Below are positions 1 to 9,850 of a stretch of 64,000 bases of DNA, in pieces. Source of the stretch: Linum tenue (lineage: Eukaryota; Streptophyta; Magnoliopsida; Malpighiales; Linaceae); the NCBI GenBank assembly GCA_946122785.1, contig CAMGYJ010000011.1:8122001-8186000 (forward strand). Reading direction: 5' to 3'. Within the stretch, counting starts at the first letter, position 1; each line of letters begins with the position of its first letter. The notes below the pieces were generated by a model that saw only the letters and a program-made list of their open reading frames with translations, was not told the DNA's origin and searched no databases. A program made the position numbers and the translations under genes.

Positions 1-506
1 GTACTCACCAGGGGCGCCCGGATCCTGCAAGGACAAGCGCCTAAAGGGCTAGGAAATGCCCGTTAGCACTCCGACGCCCAAGTCAGAACCAAGTCTAGAG
101 AGTAAAGTATAAGGCCGAGTTTTAGTGTGATCAGCCAACCTGCATAAATGCTATCGACTGCCCCTATTTATACTCACCGAACCCGAGGTTGATCTCCACC
201 ACGTCACCATCTTCATTTAATGCTCTGTGCCCCTCTGTGAGACAGCTAACCGCCCTGTCAGGCTCCTGACACCTGACAGACATCCCACAGCTCTGCCAGG
301 CTCCTGACACATGACAGGCGCCCGCAGGCAGTGGTCCGCCATCCAGCTGGCCGCCACCTGGCCTTTGGTGCTTTATTCTTAAGATCTCTTCTCTTGTTTG
401 GGCCCAAGGGCCACTAGTGGATAATGACTCTTATCTTTTGGGCCTTGCCCCCCAACTTCTTCTTTGGGAGCCCGAACTCCAAGCTTGCTGGGCAATACCC
501 CCAACA
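1..506 (-). repeat. 3' LTR of the Tat element (truncated by window start)
   Basis: Base 1 aligns with 9901, so about 50 bp of this LTR are missing to the left. It ends at CCAACA (501-506), is followed by the polypurine tract, and is identical to 9901-10406 except for C/T at 95/9995. A minus-strand TATA motif lies at 172-164. Confidence 0.95.
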
Positions 507-525
507 ATTGCCCCCCCAGTTAGGT
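507..525 (-). other. Polypurine tract next to the 3' LTR
   Basis: The minus strand reads AACTGGGGGGGCAAT directly before the LTR start TGTTGG. A closely similar GGGGGGCAAT precedes the LTR at 30472, linking the two Tat elements. Confidence 0.7.
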
Positions 526-959
526 GCTCGTGGCTTCGCATTCGAGCGCCTGACTGAACCTCTAGGTGTAATCCGGCCCTCTCTTAGTCCCAGTGCGCTT
601 GTCACACGGCGCGTGCATCGTGTTTTCACTTCCTTCTTGGACCTACGGGGTGCGCTTGCCCCCCCCCCTTCTGCGGACGGGAGTCCCGCCTTTGGTGTTG
701 TTGGTGCCACTTGCTGTATGCTCTTCCATGTGTCTCTGTGCCTCTTGCCTGAAAGGGCGCCTCTTGCCAAATGGGGCGCCTTTTCGAACCATCCCTCCCT
801 TTCGGGCGTTGGATCTTCACCTGGGCTCACCGCTTCGCGTGTTCACTTTCCGCGATCTTTTTTATAGGCGTCCTCTCGTGGTGTCGTTCTTGACGTGTGT
901 CCTTATCCCTTATGCCCCCCTCACCCACGCTTTGCTTGCCGGGGAAATTTGGAGAAAAG

Positions 960-990
960 AAAATTCGAAATTCGAAATTCGAAATTCGAA
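960..990. repeat. Heptamer tandem repeat (ATTCGAA)n
   Basis: About four copies of a 7-bp unit lie between the 3' LTR and the antisense gene. Confidence 0.8.
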
Positions 991-1152
991 ATTTGGGAGT
1001 TGAGAAATTTCCCCCATAAGGAAAGGGTGGGGGGAAGCTCAAGGGTCCGCCTGGGGTCTTGTGGCTCGCGAAAAGACCAAAAGGTGGGGGGAGCGGAAGA
1101 GTTCCTTCGGCATGACTGACACGTGTCATGTGATGGGTGAGCCTTCTTTTTT

Positions 1153-1160
1153 CTATAAAT
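1153..1160 (+). promoter_or_regulatory. Candidate TATA box of the antisense gene
   Basis: The sequence CTATAAATACCCC lies about 145 bp upstream of the ATG at 1304 on the plus strand, opposite in direction to gag-pol. It suggests that the antisense gene has its own promoter. Confidence 0.6.
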
Positions 1161-1303
1161 ACCCCTCCTCCCTTGTGATGCTGTCACTTTCTTCCATTGG
1201 ACCTCTCTCTAGACTTTTGCTCTGACTTCTCTCTAGCTTCCGCTCTGACCTCTGTCCTCTTTCCTGTCAGTTCTTCACTTCCGACACAACGCTTTCGTCT
1301 AGA

Positions 1304-3794
1304 ATGTCTTCTCCACAACAAGACAAGACCTCCGACGCGGGCGCCTCGGGCGATGGTGGTGAAGCAAGGCGCCCAGTTCAACGTGGTAAGTTTTCCTTTT
1401 ACCCCTTGTCGATTTCGTTGAGTTCATTCTAGTCACCTAGGATAGGGGCGTCACTTACCCCTTGTCCGCGTTGCGTCTGGGTCGTTTGTTGGTTTAGAGA
1501 GGGCGTCTGCTTCCTCATCAGCTGGGCCGTCAAGTTCTTCGGCGCCTGGCTTTTTGCCCGCCGACGGGTCCTACAAGATCACCTCGTGGGAGAAGTGTTT
1601 CCCACCGGATCATCTGCCCACCGAGACGTCTCACTTATCATTCGAGGTGGCCGGGCCAAAGCACACGTCAACAGTCACTTTGGACCGGGTTCATGAATTG
1701 GTGACCAGTCTCCAGCTTCCCAGAGACTGGTGGTACGCGCCTCCATCGCCTCTGTCTCGGGTAGGCGTCTGTGGCCCGAAGTGGATCGGGATTTATCAGG
1801 AATACTTCCGCTTCGGGCTACAATTTCCCTTGGACTCGATTATGGAGGGGATCCTGACGACCTGCGCCTGCCCCCTCGGGCGCCTATCTCCCTCGGTCAT
1901 CACGGTTGTCCTACTGTTCAAGTTGAGATGCCGAGAGCACAACGTGGAGTCCACCTTCAACTTGTTCAGATATTTCTTCAAGATGGTGCCTCTCGACAAC
2001 TGTTTGTCCCTCAAGAAACGCAAGAAGAAAAGTTGTCCCTATCATTTTGTGAAGAAATGTCCCAAGTTGAACCGAAGTTGGTTCAACGGGTTTTTCTTCG
2101 TGAAGGCCTATCGAGACTCCTTCTTTGCGAGTGGAGGCGCCTTTGTGAGGAAATGGGAGTTGGGTCGGGTCGAAGATTTTAATAAACCGGTGATTTTGAC
2201 GGCGTCTGAGAAGGCCGGCGCCCCCTAATTTGCGAAGGGGAGCCCGTTGACTTACGCCCCGCAGATAACCGCCCGCCTATTATTCAGGCGTACTATAACG
2301 ATGGTGTGTAGGCGTCTAGGTGTTCTATTTCTTTGCTCCTTTGTTTGTGTGATGAACTAACTTATTTTCGTCATATGCAGGGGCGGACTACTCAAGCATT
2401 GCCAAGCTAATGAAGAGTAGGCTGGCGAGCATGGCAGAGGAGGCGGCCGCGGCAGCGGCTTCGTCACAAGAGGCGCCTTCTCATCAAGAGGCGCCCACCC
2501 AACAAGAGGCGCCTGCCACCCAATCACAGGCGTCAACGGCTGGCCCCAAGAAAAGGAATAAGAGAGCAGTGAAGGGTGGCACCGCTCGGGCGCACACAGC
2601 GAGCGTGGCGTCGTCCGCGCCGGAGGAAGGCGAGGGGGCGCCTAATTTCGACCCTGCGGAGAAGGAGGTCAACTCCGCCGAAGAAGAGGAAGAAGAGGAG
2701 CCTTTGCTCCGCAAGGGGAAGAGGGCAGGTTCCCCCTTAGCCTCGGCCAGCAAGAGGGCCGACAGGGGGAAGAAGAAGGTGGGGGAGGAGGACGCCTTCG
2801 ACGAGGTGGAAGTGGAGGAGGAGGCGGTGGAGGGCGCCCTTCTTCACCTGAATGAAGAGGGGCGCTATGTTGGCCCCGATGGGCGTCCACCCATCTTCCG
2901 GCCACGACGTGATGAGGTGGGACGGGTCAATATGAACTGCTCCCCCTTGGTCGCCGTTGACCGAGGGTGCGCCATGGGCTTGGCGATCGCGGCCGCCAAG
3001 TCATGGCAGGTGCCGTCTGAGGTGAACGGGGATCACCTCTTTGCTGAGTTGGCCCAAGTGGGCGCCAAGGTATGCACTTTCTTACTTGCGTTCTTTAGAA
3101 GTTAGGGGAATGGTTTGGTATTTTGCACGACTTGCTGAACTTTTGCTAATGGTTGCAGATCCTTCTTTTTGCTGAAAAGGGCGCCCGACGCCTCAACGAG
3201 ACTAAGCGGGAGGCGCTCGAGGCTTCTTCTTCAGCTGCACAGCTGAAGTTGGACTTGGATAACGCAACTGCGCGCCGTGAGCAGTTTGCGAAGGAGTGCG
3301 AGGACGCCCAGATGACGGCGACCATGGAGTTGTCGCGTCTGCAGGGCGCCCTGGACGAGGAGTGCAGGAAGGTGGCCGACCTGCAAGCTGAGAAGGAGGC
3401 GTTGGCGCAGGAAGCCGGTGCCCAGGCCAGTGAGATTGACATCCTCAAGGAGGAGAAGAAGAGGCTGCACGACGCCCACAAGGAGAGCGAGAGATCCTTG
3501 AAGAGGGCCCGGAAAGAAATTTCCGGATTGCGGCAATCTTTGGACAACTTGATGGAGTCAGAGACTGGGAAGTCCATGTGCGCCAATGCCATTCTGACCG
3601 GCATTGAAATCCTGCGAGTGAAGTTGCAGAAGGACCACCCCGACCTTACTTGGGATCTCTCGGAGATGGCCGAGTACGTAATTGGCGGGATGGAGACGCC
3701 CCGCGGGACAAGTGGGGCGCCCGAGACATCTGCTCCTACCTCTCCTCCTCCGAAGGCGCCTAGTGCCGGGGACGCGACTTCGGGCGCTGACTAG
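1304..3794 (+). CDS. Antisense spliced gene of the Tat element (putative gypsy-type transposase domain protein)
   Basis: Four exons can be read. Exon 1 is 1304-1385 (ATG; donor GTAAGT at 1386). Exon 2 starts at 1498 after TTTAG with matching phase. Exon 3 is 2381-3069 after ATATGCAG. Exon 4 is 3159-3794 (donor GTATGC at 3070, acceptor TTGCAG, phase 0), ending in TAG. Exon 2 carries the region annotated in plant proteomes as a putative gypsy-type transposase domain (PF04195), for example FGLQFPLDS and GRLSPSVI. Exon 3 is rich in Ala, Glu and Lys with acidic runs. Exon 4 is a long heptad-like coiled coil. An in-frame TAA at 2226-2228 interrupts exon 2, but the frame stays open to about 2303. 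The exon 2/3 phase does not fit the obvious GT donors (2304, 2306), so that junction is unresolved. The function of this protein class is unknown; a relic copy lies at 28790-29862. Confidence 0.75.
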
Positions 3795-4077
3795 ATTAGT
3801 GTTCCTCGGGTTTTAACTTCACTTTTTGTAGTGACTTTCCGCCTTTTTATGCTTTTATAATATAAGAATCTATGTTTCCTTGCCAATTGCCTTTACTTCC
3901 ACTTTAACTTTCCTTTTATTGCCAACTGGTGTGTTTGGGCGCGAAATGGGGCGCGTTTCTTGTTAGGGCGCAATATTAGGGAGCTTTTGCATAAGGTGGG
4001 CGCGGAACATGGCGCTTTACTATACGTAGTGTTGCCGGGCGCTATTTTGGGGCGCTTTGTTATGTTTTCTTAACGGC

Positions 4078-4283
4078 CAACTTTGTAGATAGTAATTAAT
4101 CCGCTTCTGAAAAATGATGGCGCAAAATTTGGGCGCTTTACATGGACAACTTTGTAGATAGTAATTAATCCGCTTCTGAAAAATGATGGCGCAAAATTTG
4201 GGCGCTTTACATGGACAACTTTGTAGATAGTAATTAATCCGCTTCTGAAAAATGATGGCGCAAAATTTGGGCGCTTTACATGG
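4078..4283. repeat. 69-bp tandem repeat, three copies
   Basis: The motif CTTTGTAGAT starts at 4081, 4150 and 4219, a constant period of 69 bp, with almost no divergence. The array lies in the spacer where gag-pol (minus, ending 4402) and the antisense gene (plus, ending 3794) converge. The surrounding 3.9-4.4 kb is full of GGGCGC motifs. Confidence 0.95.
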
Positions 4284-4401
4284 ATCGGGCGCTAATGGGG
4301 CGCTTTACAAAATTACGGGCGCGTATAGGGCGCTTTTGGATACTCTACTATCATTGCCTAACCAAAACCAGTCCTCCCCAAGAACACCCCGCCCGTTGCC
4401 T

Positions 4402-7400
4402 CTACTCGCGAGAAGGCGCCTGCATTTGGGCGCCTGTATCCATGGTTGCCTCATACCTTCGTAGGTTTTGAGCATTCCAAGTTCTCTTCACTCCCTTGCA
4501 TGACATGTGCTCCAGCTTGAAAGTACCCGGGCCAACGACTTCCCGAATACGGTATGGCCCTTTCCATTTGGGTGCCAATTTTCCCTCCACAGCACTGGGG
4601 CGAAAGTCTCTTTTTAGTACCAAGGTACCTTCCGTAATGTTGTGTGCCCGCATTTTTTTGTTGTAGTACCTCGCAACCTGACCTTTCATTGCCTCCAATC
4701 GTAAAGCCGCCACTTCTCGACGCTCGTCCAATACATCCAATTCATCGACACGCGCTTGGGCGCCCATCGACTCATCCCGGTGGGTCAACCTGAAGGTTGG
4801 GACGCGCATCTCCAAAGGCAAAACCGCTTCACTTCCGTACGTCAGAGCAAAGGGTGTCTCGCCCGTAGCCACCTTAAATGTAGTCCTATGCGCCCACAAC
4901 ACACTTGGCAATTCCTCAACCCATTTGCCTTTGGCCTCCGTTAACCTGGTGTGCAACCCATGTAGAATACTTTTGTTGGCTGCCTCCGCCTGTCCATTGG
5001 CTTGTGGGTAAGCTACGGAAGAGAACCTCAAGACCACTCCATTCTCATCACAAAACTCGATGAACTTTTTGCAATCAAATTGCTTCCCATGGTCAGTGAT
5101 GATGGACTCCGGGAGTCCGAACCTCGTGAAAATGTTCTTCCTTGTGAACTTCCGTACTTGTGACTCGGTGATCGATGCTAGGGGCTCCGCTTCGATCCAT
5201 TTGGTGAAGTAATCGACCGCCACAATCAAATACTTGAACTGCCCGGGAGCTTTGGGGAAGGGGCCCAAAAGGTCCATGCCCCATTGTGCAAAGGGCCATG
5301 AGCCCACGTTCCCTTGCATAGGCGCCGCTGGAATGTGCACATCATTGGCGTGAATTTGGCATTGGTGACAGGCTGCTACGTGCTTTTTTGCGTCTGCCCG
5401 TATCGTTGGCCAATAATATCCCTGTCGGAGAATGACCTTCTCGAGACTCCGGGTGCCTGCGTGCATGCCGCACGTCCCTTGATGCACCTCTTTGATTGCC
5501 TCTAACCCTTCGTTTTCACTAAGACACCTCAGATAGGCGCCGGAATGGGACCTCTTGTACAACACTCCCTCGACTATGGCACATCGTGCTGCTTTTCTTC
5601 GTAGGCACCATGCTTCTTTCGGGTCATCCGGCACCTTTCCTTGGGTGAGGAAGAGCCATATTGGAGTCATCCATCCTTCCCTTTCTTCCTCTGCCGTGAA
5701 AGAAGCCATCATCATTTCCTCGTGTGGCACCTCCTTTGTCACAATCACCGTTCGATTCTCTTCAAAATCCAGGGCCGTTGCCAACTTTGACAAGGCATCT
5801 GCATGGGCATTCTCCTCTCTAGGAACATGTGTGAAGGTTACGCCTCGGAACCAAGCGCACTTTTTGCGGATGGCTTCCACATAAGCTCCTAATGTTTCCT
5901 CCTTCACCTCATATACCTCGTTCAATTGATTAACCACCAACGCCGAATCGGTTTTGATACTCACTTTTTGGGCGCCCAGCTCTCTTGCGATGTGAAGTCC
6001 CGCAAGTACAGCCTCATACTCAGCAGCGTTGTTTGTCTTTAGGGTCGCAAATCGTAATGCCACTTCGTGTAGGGCGCCTAGTGGACTGATGAGTACCACC
6101 CCGGCCCCTGCGCCTACCCTACTTGCAGCTCCTTCAACATGCACTTGCCAACATTCCTCCCTGCTTGCTCCCCCATCAACCACCCCTTCAGCCACGAAAT
6201 CTGCCAACGCCTGAGCCTTGATGGCGGGCCGGGGCGCATAAGTTATGTCAAACTCGCTGAGTTGCACGGCCCATTTTACCAGGCGCCCAGACACATCCAT
6301 TGATCCTAGTACTGTCTTGAGAGGAAGATTTGTGAGTACCACAATGCGATGAGCCTGGAAGTAAGGTCGGAGTTTGTTGGCTGCCATTATGACCGCCAAA
6401 GCCGCCTTTTCAATAGGCGCATAGCGCGTCTCATGACCCACCATGGTTCGGCTCACATAATACACTGGCTTCTCCTCGTTCGTCAGGGGGTCCTTGGATA
6501 TGAGGACTGCACTCACGGCAATTACGGACACGGCTATGTACAGGTACAATACTTCCTTGGCCTTGGGCGCCGTCATCACCGTGGGCGCCGTGAGCAATCT
6601 CTTCAACTCTTCAAAAGCTTCGTCACATTCGTTGGTCCACTTGAATTTGGAGGCTTTTTTCAATGTCTTGAAGAAAGGGGCGCCTCGGTCAGAGGCTCTT
6701 GGGATGAAGCGCCCAAGCGCCGCCAATCTCCCTGTCAGGACTTGCACCTCCTTAGGCGTTCGGGGGTGGCCCAGACTCATGATCGCCTCAACTTGCTTAG
6801 GATTAGCTTCGATTCCCCGTCTTGTTATCATGAAGCCCAAGAATTTTCCTGCTTCAGCCAAGAACACACACTTCTTGGGATTAAGTCGCAACCGGAAGCG
6901 CCGCATTGTTTCGAAGGTTTCTCGTAAGTCCATGATGTGGTCCTGGCGCCTCTTGCTCTTCACAATCAAATCATCTACATATGCCTCCACGTTCCTTCCT
7001 ATTTGCTTGCGGAAAATCTGATTCACCATACGTTGATATGTTGCCCCGGCATTCTTCAAGCCAAACGCCATCACTCTGTAGCAGAAGTTCCCAAAGGGTG
7101 TCATGAACGCCGTCTTGGCCACATCCTCCTTGGCCATAGGGATTTGATGGTAGCCCGAGAACATGTCAAGGAAACTAAGTGCTTCGTGATAGGCGGTGGC
7201 ATCTACAAGCAGGTCAATGCGTGGCATGGGGTATGCATCTGTGGGGCACGCTCGGTTAAGGTTGGTGAAGTCCACGCACATCCTCCAATCGCCAGACGGT
7301 TTTGGGACGAACACCACGTTAGACAGCCATGTGATGTATCTCGCTTCTTCCACAAATCCCGCTTCGAGTAATCTATCAACCTCTCGGCGGAGCACCTCCT

Positions 7401-8322
7401 CCTTTTCTTGAGACAAGTTTCTGCGCTTCTGTTGCACGGGCTTTTTCCCTAGTTCCACCGCAAGCTTGTGCACTGCCACGTCCGGAGAAACGCCGGGCAT
7501 ATCCTGGGCGTCCCACGCGAATAACTCCCCAAACTCCCTTAGTAGTTCGATCAGAGGCGCTTTCATTACTTCAGGGGCCTGTGCCGAAATTCGCACTTGT
7601 CTCTCCGGGCGTCTTTCGTCCAAGGCTACTACAAGTTCGTCGTCCAAGGCTTCCGCCCTAGGCGCCTCCTCAGAGCGGATGTCGATAGTGTTGACCCTAT
7701 GTTTGAGAACGCGGCTCCTTGGGTCTTCTTCTCGGGCGTATCGTGGAACATTTCTTCCCCTGGAAATGCCTATGCCCTGGGGTGCTACAAACTTCAGCGT
7801 CTGGTGACAAGTGGACGCCACGCCATTGAATTGCGCTAATAGCGGACGACCAAGTATCACATTGTAGGGCGATGGGCAGTCCACAATCCCAATCTCTACC
7901 GCATGCGTCACACAATGTGTCTCATCTCCAAGGGTCACTGGTAGACGTACGCGCCCGATGACCTGGGCTGGCGCACCGGAAAACCCAATCAAAACCGAAC
8001 TAGAAGGACGTACCAATTCAGGCGCCAGTTGCATGCGCTCAAACGTGCTCTTGAAGAGGACATCCATAGAGCTGCCAGTGTCAACTAACATCCTCTTCAC
8101 TTTACATCCTGCTATCACCCCATGTATCTCCAAAGCTTCCTCTGATGGGAGCTGGCACGCCTCGTCCGGCTCTTGGTTGAAGTTGATTTGCACTGCTTCC
8201 CTTGCTTCAATTGATGCGGATCTCAGGCACCTTGACCTTTCCAACTTCTCCCTCAAGTCTACAGTGCCGGTTATGGATTCGACTGTGAGCCTGATGCGAC
8301 TCGGCTTTCCCTCTTGGTCCAC
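4402..8322 (-). CDS. Tat pol polyprotein: protease, RT, RNase H, second RNase H, integrase
   Basis: An open frame of about 1306 codons. The first codon in the frame after the gag stop is GTG, and the frame is open back to 8349, so translation probably enters by frameshift from gag. Protease: DTG at 81-83. RT: FLDMFSGYHQ near 384-393 and YVDD at 448-451. The connecting RNase H (about 545-715) has a degenerate active site. The second RNase H starts near 724 and keeps E768, D792 and D842, but has VEG where VDG is usual (E730). Integrase: zinc finger H947, H954, C985, C988; core Asp 1017 and 1077 and the Glu in GQAEAAN. A C-terminal GPYRI-type segment follows. No internal stop, so this is a potentially active polyprotein. 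It converges with the antisense gene. Confidence 0.93.
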   Translation of the reverse strand: MDQEGKPSRIRLTVESITGTVDLREKLERSRCLRSASIEAREAVQINFNQEPDEACQLPSEEALEIHGVIAGCKVKRMLVDTGSSMDVLFKSTFERMQLAPELVRPSSSVLIGFSGAPAQVIGRVRLPVTLGDETHCVTHAVEIGIVDCPSPYNVILGRPLLAQFNGVASTCHQTLKFVAPQGIGISRGRNVPRYAREEDPRSRVLKHRVNTIDIRSEEAPRAEALDDELVVALDERRPERQVRISAQAPEVMKAPLIELLREFGELFAWDAQDMPGVSPDVAVHKLAVELGKKPVQQKRRNLSQEKEEVLRREVDRLLEAGFVEEARYITWLSNVVFVPKPSGDWRMCVDFTNLNRACPTDAYPMPRIDLLVDATAYHEALSFLDMFSGYHQIPMAKEDVAKTAFMTPFGNFCYRVMAFGLKNAGATYQRMVNQIFRKQIGRNVEAYVDDLIVKSKRRQDHIMDLRETFETMRRFRLRLNPKKCVFLAEAGKFLGFMITRRGIEANPKQVEAIMSLGHPRTPKEVQVLTGRLAALGRFIPRASDRGAPFFKTLKKASKFKWTNECDEAFEELKRLLTAPTVMTAPKAKEVLYLYIAVSVIAVSAVLISKDPLTNEEKPVYYVSRTMVGHETRYAPIEKAALAVIMAANKLRPYFQAHRIVVLTNLPLKTVLGSMDVSGRLVKWAVQLSEFDITYAPRPAIKAQALADFVAEGVVDGGASREECWQVHVEGAASRVGAGAGVVLISPLGALHEVALRFATLKTNNAAEYEAVLAGLHIARELGAQKVSIKTDSALVVNQLNEVYEVKEETLGAYVEAIRKKCAWFRGVTFTHVPREENAHADALSKLATALDFEENRTVIVTKEVPHEEMMMASFTAEEEREGWMTPIWLFLTQGKVPDDPKEAWCLRRKAARCAIVEGVLYKRSHSGAYLRCLSENEGLEAIKEVHQGTCGMHAGTRSLEKVILRQGYYWPTIRADAKKHVAACHQCQIHANDVHIPAAPMQGNVGSWPFAQWGMDLLGPFPKAPGQFKYLIVAVDYFTKWIEAEPLASITESQVRKFTRKNIFTRFGLPESIITDHGKQFDCKKFIEFCDENGVVLRFSSVAYPQANGQAEAANKSILHGLHTRLTEAKGKWVEELPSVLWAHRTTFKVATGETPFALTYGSEAVLPLEMRVPTFRLTHRDESMGAQARVDELDVLDERREVAALRLEAMKGQVARYYNKKMRAHNITEGTLVLKRDFRPSAVEGKLAPKWKGPYRIREVVGPGTFKLEHMSCKGVKRTWNAQNLRRYEATMDTGAQMQAPSRE

Positions 8323-8323
8323 T

Positions 8324-9820
8324 TCAAACGAGGGGGGGGGGGGGCGGCATCATCGGCTCCTGTGGGGTCCTTGGCCTTTCAGGCGCCTCATGGGTCCTTG
8401 GGGCTTCATGCATCCTTGAGTTCCTCGGGACTTCCAGCGCCGTCACGTACGTCCGGTGGGTCCTGTCCTCTGCCCTCCTAACGAAGTCATTGAGCATGCC
8501 CTTGTCGGCTAAAGCCTGCAATTCGGCCTTAAGTTGGTAGCAGTCGGCCGTGTAGTGCCCCTTGTCGCGATGAAAGTCACAATACCTATCAAGGTTCTTC
8601 TCATTTGGTTGGCCGCGCATGGGTCCCGGCCACCGTATGTGGTAGCCCCTATCCTTCACGTACTGTAGTACGTTTTTTAGCGTATCATTATACTCCGTAA
8701 AATTGGCTGAGCTTCTCGGCACGGGGCGAGGCGCCTCGGGTCTTCTTTGCGGACCAAAATTCCCAGACGGTACCCGGGGCGCCTGCCTTGCCTCCAATTT
8801 GTCTCCCCTCAGGCGCCTCTTTTCGGCTCTCCTCGCCGCCAACGTCTCCTCCAACATGATTACCTTCTGCACCCTTCGGTCAAGGTCTTCTGTGGACACC
8901 ACATCCCGCTTAGAAAGGACTCGGCAGAGTTCTTCGCTCGAGGTACAAGCATCTAAGCAAACCCCCAGTACCGCTGGTTGGACATCCTTGACCGCCATGG
9001 CTACAGAGATCCATCGGTCGTAAAATTCTCTAAGCGCCTCGCCTTCCCGCTGCTTTACCTTGAACAATGCGCCTATGGTTAGTGTCCGACGCTTCCTACT
9101 TGCGAATTTGGACAAAAATAACTCCGCAAACTGCTCAAAACATTCTATGCGCCCCTCTTCGATTTGATGGTACCAATCCAATACTACGCCTGCAAACGTG
9201 GATGGGAACACCTTGCATAACTTGGCGTCTGAGCTGTTGTAAAGTTGCATCTTCGTGAAGTAGCTGTTCAAATGATCTTCCGGGTCCGCCACCCCGTCGT
9301 AACTGGGTAACGGGGGAATTGTGGTTCCCGCCGGTTCCACTAGGATGCCTCGCGCCAATGGTTGCCGGACTCCGAACCGCTTAGCGATTCTTCTAGGCGC
9401 CCACAAATCTTCCGGCTCCGCCTGAGTATGCTCAGCGGGCATTTTCCAGGCGCGTGAACGCCTTGGTACGTTATGTCCTTGATCAGCTTGGTATGGGTGC
9501 CCGTGTTGCAAAGATTCCGAATCCTCCCCCATTCTTTCTCGCTTCCTCGCTCCTGGGCTATGCATCATCACGTCTTCACTTCGCTCCCCATCCAACTCCC
9601 TTCTGAGCGCCGCGATGGCCCGATCTTGGTCGGCTATGATTCAAAATAGCTCTCTCTTCGTCAAAGATTCCCCTTCATCCGCCGATAGGCGCCCAGGGCT
9701 CGCTTCCCCTTCCGCCTCCATGTTCAACTCCCGGCTCGGTTGCTGCTCGCCTTCCTCATGACTCGAATTGTTCAACCTCGAGGCGTCTTCCCCGTCGTTC
9801 GCAACGTTCAAGTTTTCCAT
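8324..9820 (-). pseudogene. Tat gag (nucleocapsid), one in-frame stop
   Basis: The ATG at 9820 (MENLNVAND) starts a frame broken by TGA at 9643-9641. Translation resumes in the same frame and runs to the TGA at 8326-8324. A second in-frame ATG lies at about 9595. The gag core is visible around VFPSTFAGVVLDWY and FAELFLSKFAS, and the zinc knuckle is CDFHRDKGHYTADC. The stop context (TTTTGAATC) fits a single CGA-to-TGA transition. The last codons run through 13 consecutive C (8344-8332 on the minus strand), giving a proline run. Pol lies in another frame and the two frames overlap by about 26 nt. Confidence 0.85.
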
Positions 9821-9833
9821 TCTTCTCGGCCCC

Positions 9834-9849
9834 CTATCTGGCGCGCCAA
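9834..9849 (-). other. Primer binding site of the Tat element
   Basis: The minus strand reads TTGGCGCGCCAGATAG, one base inside the 5' LTR end. The position and TGGCGC opening fit a plant gypsy tRNA primer site. I do not assign the tRNA. Confidence 0.7.
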
Positions 9850-9850
9850 T

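Noticed and set aside
414..1421. Several overlapping frames of 60-150 codons on both strands near the Tat 3' LTR
   Set aside because: They cross the LTR boundary, the polypurine tract and the antisense gene's promoter, and have no domain. GC-rich DNA with few stops produces them.
4756..8419. Plus-strand frames opposite Tat pol
   Set aside because: They are antisense shadows of a conserved polyprotein. Only the antisense gene at 1304-3794 has introns and domain content.
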